Assembly: GCA_964058845.1 (NCBI GenBank)
Contig: CAXKVR010000140.1
Location: 310,001-374,000 of the forward strand
DNA length: 64,000 nt
Direction: 5' to 3'
DNA from: Carex sylvatica
Lineage: Eukaryota; Streptophyta; Magnoliopsida; Poales; Cyperaceae
The position numbers and the translations under genes are program-made. This document shows, piece after piece, positions 45,157-57,570 of this stretch; the stretch's first letter is position 1; the number at the start of each line of letters is the position of its first letter. Below the pieces are notes generated by a model. It worked only from the letters and a program-made list of their open reading frames with translations, had not been told where the DNA came from and did no database searches.

Positions 45157-48100
45157 ATGGGCCGCAGTTGGATGTACGAAGTATCACGTCTATCTGATGA
45201 ATATATGACAGGTGTCGAGGAATTTATCAGAGTTGCTACGGAAGATATGGCGAATAAGGGGAGTGCACTGATGTCGTGTCCTTGCCGTGATTGTAACAAT
45301 GGTCAAAAATTCTCCAACTCGAACCAAGTGAGGAACCATTTAATCCGTCGTGGATTCAAGCAAGGATATAAGTGTTGGTTATGGCACGGTGAGAGTTTTC
45401 CAACCGACATAGGTACTGGTACTGAGCATCAGCAATACCATACCGGTGAAAATGACAGGAATGATCTACGGGGATTGGAAACCGATATAGGTGCTCTTAC
45501 TGAGGATCAGGAATACCATACCGAAGAAAATGATGATATGGTGGTAGATAGATGTGATAATTTTGATCAAATGTTACGTGATTTAGAAGAGGATTTTGAT
45601 AATGATAAGCAGTATTGTTTATTTGAGAATTTGTATGAAGATTCTAATAAGGAATTGTATCCTGGTTGTTCTAAATTTTCAAAATTGAAAGGTGTATTAA
45701 AATTGTATAACCTTAAAGCATCTAACGGTTGGAGTGATAGAAGTTTTACTAAGTTATTACAAACTTTAAAAGAAATACTTCCGGATGGAAACGAGATACC
45801 ACCAAATGTTTATGAAGCGAAGAAAATATTGTGCCCAGTGGATTTGGAAGTTCAAAGAATACATGCGTGTCCAAATGATTGTATATTATATCGATCCGAG
45901 TATAAAGATCTTCATGAGTGTCCAAAATGTGGTGCATCACGTTACAAACCAAAGCAGTTAACCGGCGAGAAAAGTGATGATTACAAACCGAATAAAGGAC
46001 CTCCGGCAAAAGCATTGTGGTACCTCCCCGTGAAACCGAGATTGAAACGTTTGTTCTCAAATGCTAAAGATGCAAAATTAGTGCGTTGGCATGCCGATAA
46101 CCAAAAAAAAGACGGGAAATTACGGCACCCCGCTGATTCTCCTCAGTGGAGAAATATTGACAGAGAGTTTCCCGAATTCGGATGTGACCATAGAAATCTT
46201 AAGCTTGGGCTGAGTGCAGATGGAATAAATCCGCACAGTAGCATGAGCAGCAAGCACAGCAGTTGGCTGGTTTTATTGTGCATTTATAATCTTCCGCCTT
46301 GGTTATGTATGAAACGCAAATACATTATGTTGACCTTGCTCATATCAGGACCCAAACAGCCCGGGAACGACATAGATGTGTATCTAGCGCCATTGATCGA
46401 TGATTTAAAAGAATTATGGCAACCCGGAGTGCAGATATTTGATGCATACAGCAAGGAGAAATTTACTTTACGGGCCATGATTTTCTGCACCATTAATGAT
46501 TTTCCGGCTTATGAAAATTTGTCGGGTTACAGTGTCAAAGGAGAGAAAGCATGCCCTGTTTGCCTAGACGATACAGTCGATGTGTGGCTACCTAATTCCT
46601 CTAAAAATGTGTACATGGGTCATCGTAGATTTCTTCCTGCCAACCATGCACACCGAAAGAGAAAGAAAGAATTCAATGGAAAGACCGAGAATACCAGAGT
46701 AAATTATCCGTTGACCGGTAAAGCTGTTTATTCGCGAGTGAAGGATATCAAAGTTCAATTTGGAAAATTTAAAAAAAAGGTGGTGAGAAAGAAAGGGGCA
46801 CCGAAAATTAGTTGGAAGAAGAGGTCAATATTCTGGGATTTACCATACTGGCAGCACTTAGATGTTCGACACTGTCTCAATGTGATGCATGTGGTTAAAA
46901 ATATGTGTGATAGCCTAGTTGGAACACTATTGAATATTCCAGGTAAGACTAAGGATGGTATCAATGCTCGGAAAGACATGCAATTCCTGAACATACGGTC
47001 AGATCTACAACCAGCAGAGAAGGAAAGAGAAAATGGGAAATTTTGTACGTATCTAAAACCTGCAATGCATACGCTGTCGAAAGCAGAGAAAAAAAGCTTA
47101 TTGGAATGCCTTCATGGTGTCAAAGTTCCATCTGGATATTCTTCGAATATTAAAAATCTAGATTCACTGGAAGATTTAAAATTGACAGGAATGAAGTCTC
47201 ACGACTGTCATGTTTTAATGACACAGCTTCTTCCTGTTGCAATTCGGGGTATATTGCCAAAGTGTGTTAGGCAGACCATCACGAAGCTTTGTTTTTTCTT
47301 TAATGCCATATGTTGCAAAGTAAGTGATCCCGATATGCTAGATGCTCTGCAGAAGGAGGTTGTTGTCACTCTTTGTCATCTTGAAATGCATTTTCCGCCG
47401 TCTTTTTTTGATATCATGGTTCATTTAATTGTTCACCTAATTAGAGAAATTAAGATGTGCGGACCTGTTTTCTTGCGGTACATGTATCCGTTCGAGAGAT
47501 ACATGGGATTCTTAAAGGCATATGTCAGGAATCGATATCGGCCTGAGGGAAGCATCGTAAAAGCTTATGCTGCCGAAGAGGTTATTGAGTTTTGTACTAA
47601 TTATATGGATGATGTCAAAGCTGTAGGCATCCCTAAATCTCGGCACGAGGGCCGACTTCACGGGGTAGGCACAATCGGTGCGAAATTATTCGAGCCCGAT
47701 AGTAAAATGATGTCACTAGCACATTTTCATGTTTTGCAACACCTCACTGACGTTCATCCTTTTTGGGACGAGCATATGACTCTCTTGCGGTAACAGAATC
47801 CTAAGAAATCCGACAAGTGGTTAATCAGCGAACACAATAAAAAGTTTGAAGGATGGTTTACACGGAGAGTCATACAAGCTCCAGAGGGAGAAAATATTAC
47901 AGAAACTGTGAAATTGTTGGCTCTTGGTCCAGTTCACGTCGTGAGGACCTTCCAAGGATATGACATCAACGGATACACATTTTACACAAGAAATCAAGAC
48001 TCAAAGAGTACCGTGCAAAACAGTGGAGTGACGTTAGTAGCCGTTTCGAGTGATTTGTCAGATCCTAAAGGTGCCGGACCATCGCATGCATCAATGTCAT

Positions 48101-48525
48101 ATTACGGGTTTGTTGAAGAAATTTGGGAGGTAGATTATAGAAAATTTAACATTCCGTTATTTATGTGTAAATGGGTCGATAACCGTAGGGGGATTAAAGT
48201 CGACGAAGATGGTTTTATTCTGGTGGATTTCAGTAAGGCTGGATACAAGGATGATCCATTTATACTTGCAAGACAAGCCACGCAAGTGTTCTACGTTACT
48301 GATCCGGCCGATCGTTCAAGACATGTTGTCCTCTCTGGTAAAAGACGTATCATCGGGATTGATAATGTGGAAGACGAAGAAGCGTACGATTATTTTGATG
48401 AGATACCACCATTTTCCACTGGCATGGCATCTTTACCAACCGGTGAGGATAACAAGGCAAGTCACACGCGCAACGATCATAATGAAGGAGAATGGATTGA
48501 AGTTCTCACTGGCAATAATCCCTAA
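45157..48525 (+). pseudogene. TNP2-type transposase of the CACTA element, one premature stop
   Basis: DDE-type transposase that cuts and joins CACTA ends in the nucleus. The exon follows a TTGCAG acceptor and starts MGRSWMYEVSRLSDEY. Domain order by residue: transposase-associated Cys-rich domain (about 45-90, SCPCRDCNNG, IRRGFKQGYKCWLWHGE); Transposase_21 core (about 345-560, LGLSADGINP, YNLPPWLCMKRKYIMLTLLI, ACPVCLDD, MGHRRFLPANH); a DUF4218-type region (about 680-830, HVLMTQLLPVAIRGILPK, MYPFERYMGFLK); and a DUF4216-type region (about 980-1035, YYGFVEEIWEVDY, PLFMCKWVDNRRG). A single in-frame TAA at 47791-47793 separates the last part; reading resumes in the same frame (NPKKSDKWLISEHN) to a stop at 48523-48525. 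Total 1123 codons. As it stands, translation would give an 878-residue protein lacking the C-terminal region; whether that is active cannot be told. Confidence 0.93.
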
Positions 48526-49142
48526 ATTTTTATTGGTATGTCAAAATATTAAAATATAAAAAATGTGATTTATTATTATTTAATATTGCTGACTTAAGGA
48601 ATTTTTTTTTTTTCAGGATGCATTGAAACACTAGACAATGAAAAGCATGCAAGTTATTCTTCAATGTTTCTTGTAGCTTATTTCTTTTCATGTTATATGT
48701 AACTTTATTAATTTATTTAGTATAATTTTTAATTTTTAATGTTACTATTTAGTATAATTTATTAAAACAATTTCATAAAATAATTTTTAAGATGTAATTT
48801 ATAAGATAATCTGTTTTCAGTGATCTTATTAAAATTACTTCATAAATAAATTATTATAATGAGAAATGTTAAACAACATTTCTCCCTAAAAATTATTTCA
48901 ACAAAAATGCTTTTCTTCATAAATTATCTAGTTATCAAATGTAAGCAACAAATATTTGTTACATCAAATAAGATTTCAATTAAGAAGCATGATATTTATT
49001 TTGTTTTGATATTTTCAAACCACTAAAAAAAAAATATAATTTGTAAGAATCTATTATTTAAATAATTTACAAAAATTCATACACATACACATTCTGATTT
49101 TAAATTTTTTAAAAAGAATACACAAACAACAAAATAACCACA
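48526..49142. other. 3' flank of TNP2 inside the CACTA element
   Basis: A+T-rich, no coding signal. It presumably holds the TNP2 polyadenylation region. From about 48835 it begins the text that is repeated downstream (GAGAAATGTTAAACA, AAATTATCTAGTTATCAAATG). Confidence 0.5.
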
Positions 49143-50700
49143 TATCACTATCTGGATCGGTTCCTAGCTAAGGAACTGATCCAGATAAGTATCTGGATCA
49201 GTTCCTAAGCTTGGAACCGATCCAGATAGTGTTTTCCTTATATTTGTGTGTTATACTTTGCAGAAATGAATTACTTGTTAAAAATTCCAGAAATTTTTTC
49301 ATAAATAAATTATTATAATGAGAAATGTTAAACACCATTGATCCGTAAAAATTCTTTCAAAAAAAAATGCTTCTCTTCACAAATTATCTAGTTATCAAAT
49401 GTAAGCTACAAATATTTGTTACATCAAATAAGATTTCAATTAAGAAGCATGAAATTTATTTAGTTTTGATATTTTCACACCACTAAAAATAATAATATAA
49501 TTTGTAAGAATTTATGATTTAAATAATTTACAAAAATTCATACACATACACATTCTGATTTTAATTTTTTTAAAAAGAATACACAAACAACAAAATAACC
49601 ACATATCACTATCTGGATCGGTTCCTAAGCTTGGAACCGATCCAGATAGTGTTTTCCTTATATTTGTGTGTTATACTTTGCAGAAATGAATTACTTGTTA
49701 AAAATTCTAGAAATTTTTTCATAAATAAATTATTATAATGAGAAATGTTAAACACCATTGATCCGTAAAAATTCTTTCAAAAAAAAATGCTTTTCTTCAC
49801 AAATTATCTAGTTATCAAATGTAAGCTACAAATATTTGTTACATCAAATAAGATTTCAATTAAGAAGCATGATATTTATTTAGTTTTGATATTTTCAAAC
49901 CACTAAAAAAAAAAATCAAATAAGTTTTAAAAAGTAATTTATTTATCAAAATTTGATAACTTATTTTACAAAAAAATTATTTAAAAAATAATTTATATAT
50001 CAAAATATGATAACTTATTCATATAATATCATCACATATCAATAAGATTTCAATTAAGAAGCATGATATTTATTTTGTTTTGATATTTTCAAACCACTAA
50101 AAAAAATATATAATTTGTAAGAATCTATTATTTAAATAATTTACAAAAATTCATACACATACACATTCTGATTTTAAATTTTTTAAAAAGAATACACAAA
50201 CAACAAAATAACCACATATCACTATCTGGATCGGTTCCTAAGCTTGGAACCGATCCAGATAGTGTTTTCCTTATATTTGTGTGTTATACTTTGTAGAAAT
50301 GAATTACTTGTTAAAAATTCCAGAAATTTTTTCATAAATAAATTATTATAATGAGAAATGTTAAACACCATTGATCAGTAAAAATTCTTTCAAAAAAAAA
50401 TGCTTTTCTTCACAAATTATCTAGTTATCAAATGTAAGCTACAAATATTTGTTACATCAAATAAGATTTCAATTAAGAAGCATGAAATTTATTTAGTTTT
50501 GATATTTTCACACCACTAAAAATAATAATATAATTTGTAAGAATTTATGATTTAAATAATTTACAAAAATTCATACACATACACATTCTGATTTTAATTT
50601 TTTTAAAAAGAATACACAAACAACAAAATAACCACATATCACTATCTGGATCGGTTCCTAAGCTTGGAACTGATCTTGATAAGGTTAGGGCACCATTTTT
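48850..50700. repeat. Long direct repeats with GGATCGGTTCC hairpins in the middle of the CACTA element
   Basis: A block with ATAAATTATTATAATGAGAAATG, TACAAATATTTGTTACATCAAATAAG, CATACACATACACATTCTG and the hairpin ACTATCTGGATCGGTTCC..GGAACCGATCCAGATAGT is repeated. The landmark after the hairpin (GTTTTCCTTATATTTGTG) occurs at 49231, 49651 and 50263 (spacing 420 and 612), and the hairpin recurs at about 50640 (a further 420). The hairpin is the same motif as in the subterminal regions, here lying between the two genes. Confidence 0.88.
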
Positions 50701-51406
50701 TTTTTAAATGTAATAAAGTATCAAGATCGGTTCTGAAGTTAGAACCGATCTTGATACTCTATTTGGGCGCGGGTTACAACTTAGCCAAAATTCGAAAATT
50801 TTGCAAAATCGAATAAATGGCCTCTCTTCCTCTTCTCCTCAAACCCATAGCCTACCTCTTCCTCTTCTCCTCAAATCCATAGCCTACCTCTTTCTCTTCT
50901 CCTCAAACACTTAGCCAAAAATTGGAAACTTTCAAAACCGTGACCTCTCTTCCTCTTCTCCTGAAACACATAGCCTAGCTCTTCCTCTTCTCCTCAAACA
51001 CATAGCCTAGCTCCGCCGTGCGTCTCTCTTCCTCTCCTTCTCAAAACCCTAGTCTGTCGGCTCGTTCCACCCCGCCGTGCGTCTCTCTTCCACCCCACCG
51101 TCGGCTCGTTGGCTCCGCCTCCCTCTCCTTCTCAAACTCGGGTAAGTCCCCTCTCCCTCTCCTTTTAACAAAATCAATTTATTAGAAATTGCTTATTTGA
51201 AATTATTTATTAGAAATTGCTTATTTGAAATTGTTAAACTTTGTTTGTTAACCCTAGCTACTCAAGTATACTTGGTACCAAGGCATTTTGAGAATTTTAT
51301 ATGGTATTGCTCAAGTATTGGTTGTTGTTAAACTTTGTTTGTTAACCCTAGTTACTGAAAATTAATGCATGTTCTTAAACTTTGTTTGTTAAACTTTATA
51401 GAAACA

Positions 51407-51740
51407 GCTCCAGAATGAGCAAATTGAGTTAAAACGTTGGTAACGTTTTAGCTCGATTTTACATTTAGTTTTTCTTTTTCTGTGAGATTGCTGAAAACGT
51501 TACAACGTTTTAAAAACGTTGTGTAACGATTTGCCCTGACTCAAAGTTGATCAAAAACAAGAATTTACAAAGCTCAGAATTAATTAAATCGTTACAACGT
51601 TTATAAAAACGTTGTAACATTTTTGTAAACGTTGTAACGATTTAATTAATTCTGAGCTTTGTAAATTCCTGTTTTTGATCAACTTTGAGTCAGGGTAAAT
51701 CGTTACACAACATTTTTAAAACGTTGTAACATTTTCAGCC
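51407..51740. repeat. Copia-LTR-related sequence arranged as a hairpin, upstream of CACTA gene 2
   Basis: ACAGCTCCAGAATGAGCAAA and TTGAGTTAAAACGTT at 51407-51450 match the LTRs of the Copia element (about 17458 and 20692). What follows is an inverted repeat with arms of about 120 bp (51490 to about 51612, and about 51617 to 51739; GCTGAAAACGTTACAACG mirrored by CGTTGTAACATTTTCAGC), rich in AACGTT words as those LTRs are. It lies just before the first exon of CACTA gene 2. Confidence 0.8.
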
Positions 51741-51800
51741 TGTCAGAAACGCTGAAGGAATAGCTTGAGTTAACCCTAATTGCTAATTCTTGCTTCAGAT

Positions 51801-54800
51801 ATGGAAGGTGATGGTGACATAGTCTCGGCTAAGAAACGAGGAAGAGGGCCTAACAAAATTAAGGAGAAGTTCAACGAGAAAGGCAAAAAGCTGGAACTTA
51901 ACAAATTTTACAGGCCGGTTGTTACTCGAGATACGACGAGTTTTGCAATAGAATTTGGGGTATTGGTAAGAAGGAATGTTTCTCTAAGGTTCCAACGATG
52001 GAAAGATGTTCCAGATGAGACAAAGCAAATAATATGGGAAATACTTAAGATAAACAAATTTTGGTGCTAATGATCGGTAAGATTTCATTTGATATTAACA
52101 AACTCTAAATTTTTTATTTATATTTGTTTGTAAGGTGGACTGGGGCATAATCGACAATGAAGAGGTGCGAAAATATTATTATCAGAAAATGGCTACTTTT
52201 CACCGGAAGTGGCGAACCGAAATGACTAAAGTGTGGCGCAAGGGTGAGACGCCCGATTTTGGTAAGCTCCAGATTGAAGAACAAGACTGGGAAGAATTTT
52301 GCAAGTACCGAGAGATGGAGAAATTTGATGTATGATAGTTACTATGGACCACCTACCTTATGTATAATTAATTAAGAATTCAAATTTTTTTATAATTGAG
52401 ACTAATTGTTTCTTTGTTCAAATTATAGGATTCCAGCCAGACTGGAAAGGCGAATCAGGTCCACAACGAGTATCCGCATTTCTTAGGATCCAGAGGTTAT
52501 AATGGTGAGGGTTTTCAGAGTAGACTCAGAGAAGCGATGCAGACGATTGCAAATCAGAAAACATCTAGTGATCCGTCTTCCCAAGGGTCAACTAGTACTG
52601 CATTGACACCAGAAGAGGTTATTGATTTGTCGGTTGAGCATAGGCACGTCACATGGAAACTAGGAAGACAGAAGCTCTCAGACGAGACCAATGAACGCTT
52701 TTATCCAGAAACATACTTACCGGTCATCAACAGAATTGTGAGTATTTAGATATTGTTATTCATTGAAACTTCAACTTTAATTTATTTTGTTATAACATTT
52801 ATGTTGTCATTTCAGGAAGAACAAGAAGCGGCCTTTAAACAAGGCCAGTTGGCCGTTGTACGATACGATGATGTTCTGGGAAAATATCTGTCAAATCGGG
52901 AACATCCCGGGAGGGTGAGAGGAGTGGGCGGTATGCTTCCAATTACAACAGCATTCGGTAAGGGCTCGATAAGGAGGAGACACACTGTTACTTACTCGAG
53001 ATCCGAAGAAGAATTTGATGCGAGAGTGGATCAAAGAGTGGAGGAGAGAGTAAGAGGAATGGAGCAGAGGTTGCGGCAAGAAATGAAAGAAGAAATGAAA
53101 GCTGAGCTTGCAATAATGCTTCAGCAGACCATGGGCCAACAAGAAAAGACGTATAGCCCAACAGTCGTTCAGAGCAGCTGTCAGTCAGTCAAACCATCTG
53201 CAAATATTTCCGAGTTTACTGAGGTAATGCAAATTCAGATTTGAATCAGTAGGTCTATGCTTTAATTTCATACATATTTAGATTTTATTCGAGTAAATAC
53301 ATGTATTTGTACAGGAGGCAGAACTAAGCTGCAGACTCCAGACGAATGTAGGTGGGAATACTCTTGTAGTGGCCTTAGGGACAATCCATGTTCCAGTTGT
53401 ACAAGGTGGAACAATTCACGGTTTGCCTATGCCGCTCGACCATGCAAGAGTAACGGTGGATGCCATTCGTGATGCAGACTTCATAGATCTCTCCTTACCT
53501 ATACCAAATGGCGAGCAGTTAACCTTTGCATCGGTCCTCGGCAGTTTCACTGCATGGCCGATGTCCATGATATTGACAGGTTCAGATGAGGTATATTATT
53601 ATTAAGTTTTATGCCTTCTTAATTTGTATCTATATGATAGAGTTATAGTTGATTTTGGATTTTATTTCAATTTATTATGAAATTTTGCAGGAATCACGCG
53701 AAGAGGTGCAAGTTCCTCGAGATCGAAAAACAATGAGTCACATCAAGGTGTTTGATCATATCAATTTTGAAAAGCTAGGACGAACATTCAACCAGCTGCG
53801 TGATCGATTTTCAGAGCTAGATGGCAGTCCATTCAAAATCGATCCACCACTTGATCTTTTCTGTTCAGCAGAGTCCATATATGTTTATGTAGATGATTAT
53901 GCGGCCTTGCTTACACCACGGGAGTGGCTCACTGGACCAGTCATTCAGATATGGATGCTATGAGTTTAATATTCGTAATAATTGCAGAATTCAGTACTTT
54001 TAATTCAAATTTCACAAACATGAGAACACACATGTATGCCTTCTTTTTTTTAGGTATTGGCACAAATTCATCAAGGAGGAATTTCCCGATGAGCAAATTG
54101 GTTTCATGGACCCCCAGCGAACAAATGCCATCATGCTGCATGATGACCGGGGAGGTGTTCTTCAATACATGACGAAAGCACTCCAAGAGAATCGGGACAA
54201 GAGATTGATCTTCATACCTTACCATCAGATGTTAGTGTTATATATATATTATAATTTTATTATATTTCTTTCAATTCATATAAATTATAGAATATGACAT
54301 GCTACAAACCTAACATGCAGAAATCATTGGATATTGACCGTGCTTATACCAAGAGAACGTTCCTTGTACGTGTACGATTCCGATAAGAAGAGCAAAAAAA
54401 TGCTAATGATCACTGCTGCGGTCGAGGAGTAAGTGACTTTCTTAATTTTACGTTTGTTTAGAATTCTAATGATTTTATTATTATATTATCATTTTAAATA
54501 TCTCTCGTAAGTACTGATTGTTCAATTTGTTCATATTTCAACAGTGCCTTCACTAGGGAAATGGGTACTTCTTTAACGGTTCATAATGATTGTAAGGTAA
54601 TAGTTTCTATTGAGATATGATTATAAGGACCTAGATGCAAAAATTTGTGAATATCTAAACATATAAATCATTGGTATATATGCTTATTAACTTACATTTT
54701 ATTTTTTACAAACTTGTTATATAGTGCCCACAACAACCAGACGGCTGGGAATGTGCATATTATGTCATGTTGCTCATGCAAGACATAATAAGCGAACAAC

Positions 54801-55036
54801 TCGATTCTTTTCCGAACTTAAGGGTATATATGCATTTATATATTTTTCAAAAGCAATGATAAATTTTTGCTTCAAATATAATAAAATACAAAATTAATTG
54901 TGCATGCTCTTCTATCTTTTTAAAAATGCAGGATATTCCCGCTAAACATAATGTACAACGCTTGGGAGATTTGCGGAAAATGTGGGTTAAAATTTGTTTA
55001 CATGAGATTAGGCCGAGAATAACTACAACATTGTAG
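51801..55036 (+). CDS. CACTA gene 2: Transposase_24 region plus Ulp1/C48 protease
   Basis: Second protein of the CACTA element, about eleven exons joined by clear AG acceptors (for example exons starting at 52816 and 53691). Start ATG at 51801 (MEGDGDIVSAKKRGRGPNK, a basic N-terminus). Part 1 is a Ptta/En/Spm-type (Transposase_24) DNA-binding region: RRNVSLRFQRWKDVPDETKQ, KMATFHRKWRTEMTKVW, EYPHFLGSRGY, PEEVIDLSVEHRHVTWKLG. A coiled-coil-like acidic/basic helix follows (EERVRGMEQRLRQEMKEEMK). Part 2 is a C48 (Ulp1, SUMO-protease-like) domain: LTPREWLTGPVIQIWM, the His site NHWILTVL, Asp in LYVYDSD, Gln in CPQQPDG and Cys in WECAYYVM; end RPRITTTL. The triad plus Gln are present. At 52055-52075 the conserved reading seems to shift by one base, so the gene may be damaged. 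Ulp1 domains are known in plant CACTA and MULE elements; their substrate is not established. Confidence 0.82.
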
Positions 55037-55267
55037 GATGTGTGTAATTTTAATTTGCATGAACATGAATTTTTTGTAATAATTTAGGATGTGTAAGATA
55101 TTTAATTTAGGATGTGTATGTGATAGCTAATTAATTTAAGATGTGTATATGTATGAAATATAATTTTAGGATGTGTGATATTTCATTTCGAATTTGTGAT
55201 AATTTGGCAAGAATTTTGGCCAGCAAAATATGGAAGCTGGTCATTTAATAAAAGAAAATTTTTTATT

Positions 55268-55785
55268 CAATTTGACTATCTGGATCGGTTCTTAAGCTAT
55301 GAACCGATCCAGATAGTCAATTCTGAATTTAAAAAATTAAAAATTAAATTCAGAAAATAACTATCTGGATCGGTTTCTACACTAAGAACCGATCCAGATA
55401 GTTATTTTCTAAATTTAATTTTTAAAAACTTGTTAATATACATCTGGATCAGTTGTATAATAGGGAACCGATCTAGATAACAGACTATCTGGATCGGTTC
55501 TTAAGCTTGGAACCGATCCAGATAGTCTGTTATCTAGATCGGTTCCTTATTATACAACTGATCCAGATGTATATTAATAAGTTTTTAAAAATTAAATTCA
55601 GAAAAGTAATATCTGGATCGGTTCCAAGCTTAAGAACCGATCCAGATAGTCTGTTATCTAGATCGGTTCCCTATTATACAACTGATCCAGATTACTATCT
55701 GGATCGGTTCTATATTAAGAACTGATCCAGATAGTCTCTTATCTAGATCGGTTATTTAACCGATCCAGATTGTGGTACTATCTGT
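55268..55785. repeat. Right subterminal hairpin array of the CACTA element
   Basis: About ten copies of CTATCTGGATCGGTTC and its complement GAACCGATCCAGATAG, arranged as nested hairpins separated by AATTTAAAAATTAAA-type spacers. Near-mirror symmetry between 55370-55500 and 55500-55620 makes a larger foldback. The motif matches the hairpins at 49150-50680 and, more loosely, the left end. Confidence 0.9.
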
Positions 55786-55941
55786 ATCGTCTTCATCATT
55801 ATCGGTTGTATTCCGATACTAATATGTGTATATAACCGATCCTAATTCCATATTTTCCACTACTGCGTGAAACCTAAGTTTTTATATTACTAGTTGCCCT
55901 TTTTTGTTTTGTTTGCCTATCTATCCTACTGATGATGATCA

Positions 55942-56262
55942 TAGTGACAAATTAAAAGTTCGGGTTCGGTTCGGCAAATTTAAAAATTCGTGATTCGGAT
56001 ATAATTTGAGAATGATTCGGTACACTACGGAAGCAAAAAAAAGAAAATTTCAACAGAAAATTTCAAAAAAAAAAAATTTCAAAAAAAAATATATGTGCAT
56101 TTTTTTGGCGTTTTTCTCGCGAATAAAACATAAATCGCGTTTTATTCGCGAATAAAACATTTTATACGTTTTTCTTCGTTTTGAACAGAGTTCGGTTCGA
56201 GAAGATCAAAAAAACGTTTTATACGCGAATTATATGCGAATTATACGCGTATTATGTCACTA
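55942..56262 (-). mobile_element. MITE-like repeat (TAGTGACA/TGTCACTA ends)
   Basis: A 321-bp unit with inverted ends TAGTGACA and TGTCACTA, repeated CGCGAATAAAAC and CGAATTATAC words, and GTTCGGGTTCGGTTCGGC near its left end. In reverse complement it matches 582-875. The flanks (GATGATCA, TGATGACG) are not a convincing duplication. Confidence 0.55.
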
Positions 56263-57330
56263 TGATGACGACATCGATTGCTTATTTGTCTGTTTCTCTT
56301 CAAGACTTTGCATCCTGATGTCATCCATGAAGTAAAATAATGACGTCCTCATATAACGTAAAATGCAAGACAAAATTCCAACGTCGGCATGCTTTTGCTA
56401 TAATTACTTATATAACACTATAACAAGGCCATCTATATTAAAATATCTAAAGAAAATGAGGTGAATCGACTCCCATATATCTGCTGCTAGAGGGTTGCAA
56501 AAATCCGACCCAAACTACTCGTATTTGACCTGTTCGTGCTCAGTATCTGAGGTACTTGTGTCCGAGCCTGGGTATAGGTCGGATAAACGGATACACAGGT
56601 AGGAGTATAAAATGGGTAGGATACAGTTATTTGTTTCAATACCCGGGCAAACTTGGTCTGAATTACGCCCGTACCCGCCCGACCCGACCCGTCGCCCGAC
56701 AGTACCCGTATCCGTTAAAAATTTCAAGAAAATTTAATTTTTTTTGAAAGTTTGGAAATTGCCGCCGGTTCAACCGGGCCCGGACCGGTCTAATCAAATC
56801 CGACCGGCAAGACCCACCGTCCCGTCGATTTTTTTTTTTTTTTCAAATTTTATTCTCTCCAATATTTTCTTTAAATACCCCATCTTCCTCTCAAAAAATT
56901 CAATCTCATTCTCTCAATCTCTCAATCTCTCATTCTCTCATCAATTCTCAAATTTTATGAAGGTATCAATTCTCTCATCAATTCTACAAATCCGCGAATG
57001 GAATTATGAAGGTATCGAAATTACGAAGTTCGGCACCTTCCGCAAGATTTTTTCGCGAGATTTAAAGGTAACATTTATTTCATTTTAGATTAATTTATTT
57101 TTATAGAGTACATTTAGTTTATGCTAGATTTATTGAATATTAAGTAATTAGATTTGTTAAATTTATTAAGTAATTAGATTTGTTAGATTTATTTATGTTA
57201 GATTTGTTAAATGTATTGAATATGTTAGATTTATTTAGTTTATGTTAGATTTGAATATGTGAAGTAATTATATTTGTTTTGAACCGATTTTTTTATTAAT
57301 ATCAAAAAAAAAATTTCAAATTTCAAAAAA
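56263..57330. other. Spacer with TACCCG-rich repeat and polypyrimidine tracts
   Basis: 56510-56730 is the same repeat family as 37400-37735 (GTCGGATAAACGGATACACAGG, GCCCGTACCCG). 56820-56960 has T-rich and TCTCTCAAT repeats. 57120-57260 repeats GTTAGATTTATT. No gene. Confidence 0.5.
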
Positions 57331-57364
57331 TATCCAACGGGGTGTGCTATATCCAGAAGTACCC

Positions 57365-57570
57365 AAACCGCAAAATTTTTTTGCAGTTTCGGGATCTTTT
57401 TTCGCAAAAAAATTTTGCGATTTCAGATCGCTTTGTGCAAAAAATTTTTGCGGAAAAAGATCCCGAAACTGCAAATTTTTTTTGCAGAAAGCAATCCCGA
57501 AACCGCAAATAATTTTTGCGAAAAGTGACCCAGAAACCAAAAAATATTTTTGCGGTTCATTTTTTCTTAA
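57365..57570. repeat. GCAAA(T)n TTTGC repeats with GATCCCGAAAC, hairpin-forming
   Basis: TTTTTTTGCAGTTTCGGGATC at 57378 is mirrored by GATCCCGAAACTGCAAATTT at 57461, with related copies (GCAATCCCGAAACCGCAAAT near 57491, GACCCAGAAACC near 57527, TTTTTGCGGTTC near 57548). Open frames across it encode FFAKK-type repeats and are not supported as genes. Confidence 0.7.

Larger units (their letters stand above)
43727..55865 (+). mobile_element. Complete CACTA (En/Spm) DNA transposon, 12.1 kb
   Basis: The left end reads CACTAGTGGAAAAACTG at 43727. The right end, in reverse complement, reads CAGTAGTGGAAAATATGG (end at 55865), so one base of the terminal CACTA has changed. Both ends are flanked by the 3-bp duplication CGT (43724-43726, 55866-55868), as is typical of the superfamily. 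Subterminal regions are filled with inverted GGATCGGTT...AACCGATCC units. Inside are a TNP2 transposase (45157-48525) and a second multi-exon gene (51801-55036), both on the plus strand. The conserved ends, the TSD and an almost open TNP2 indicate a young or recently active element. Confidence 0.96.
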
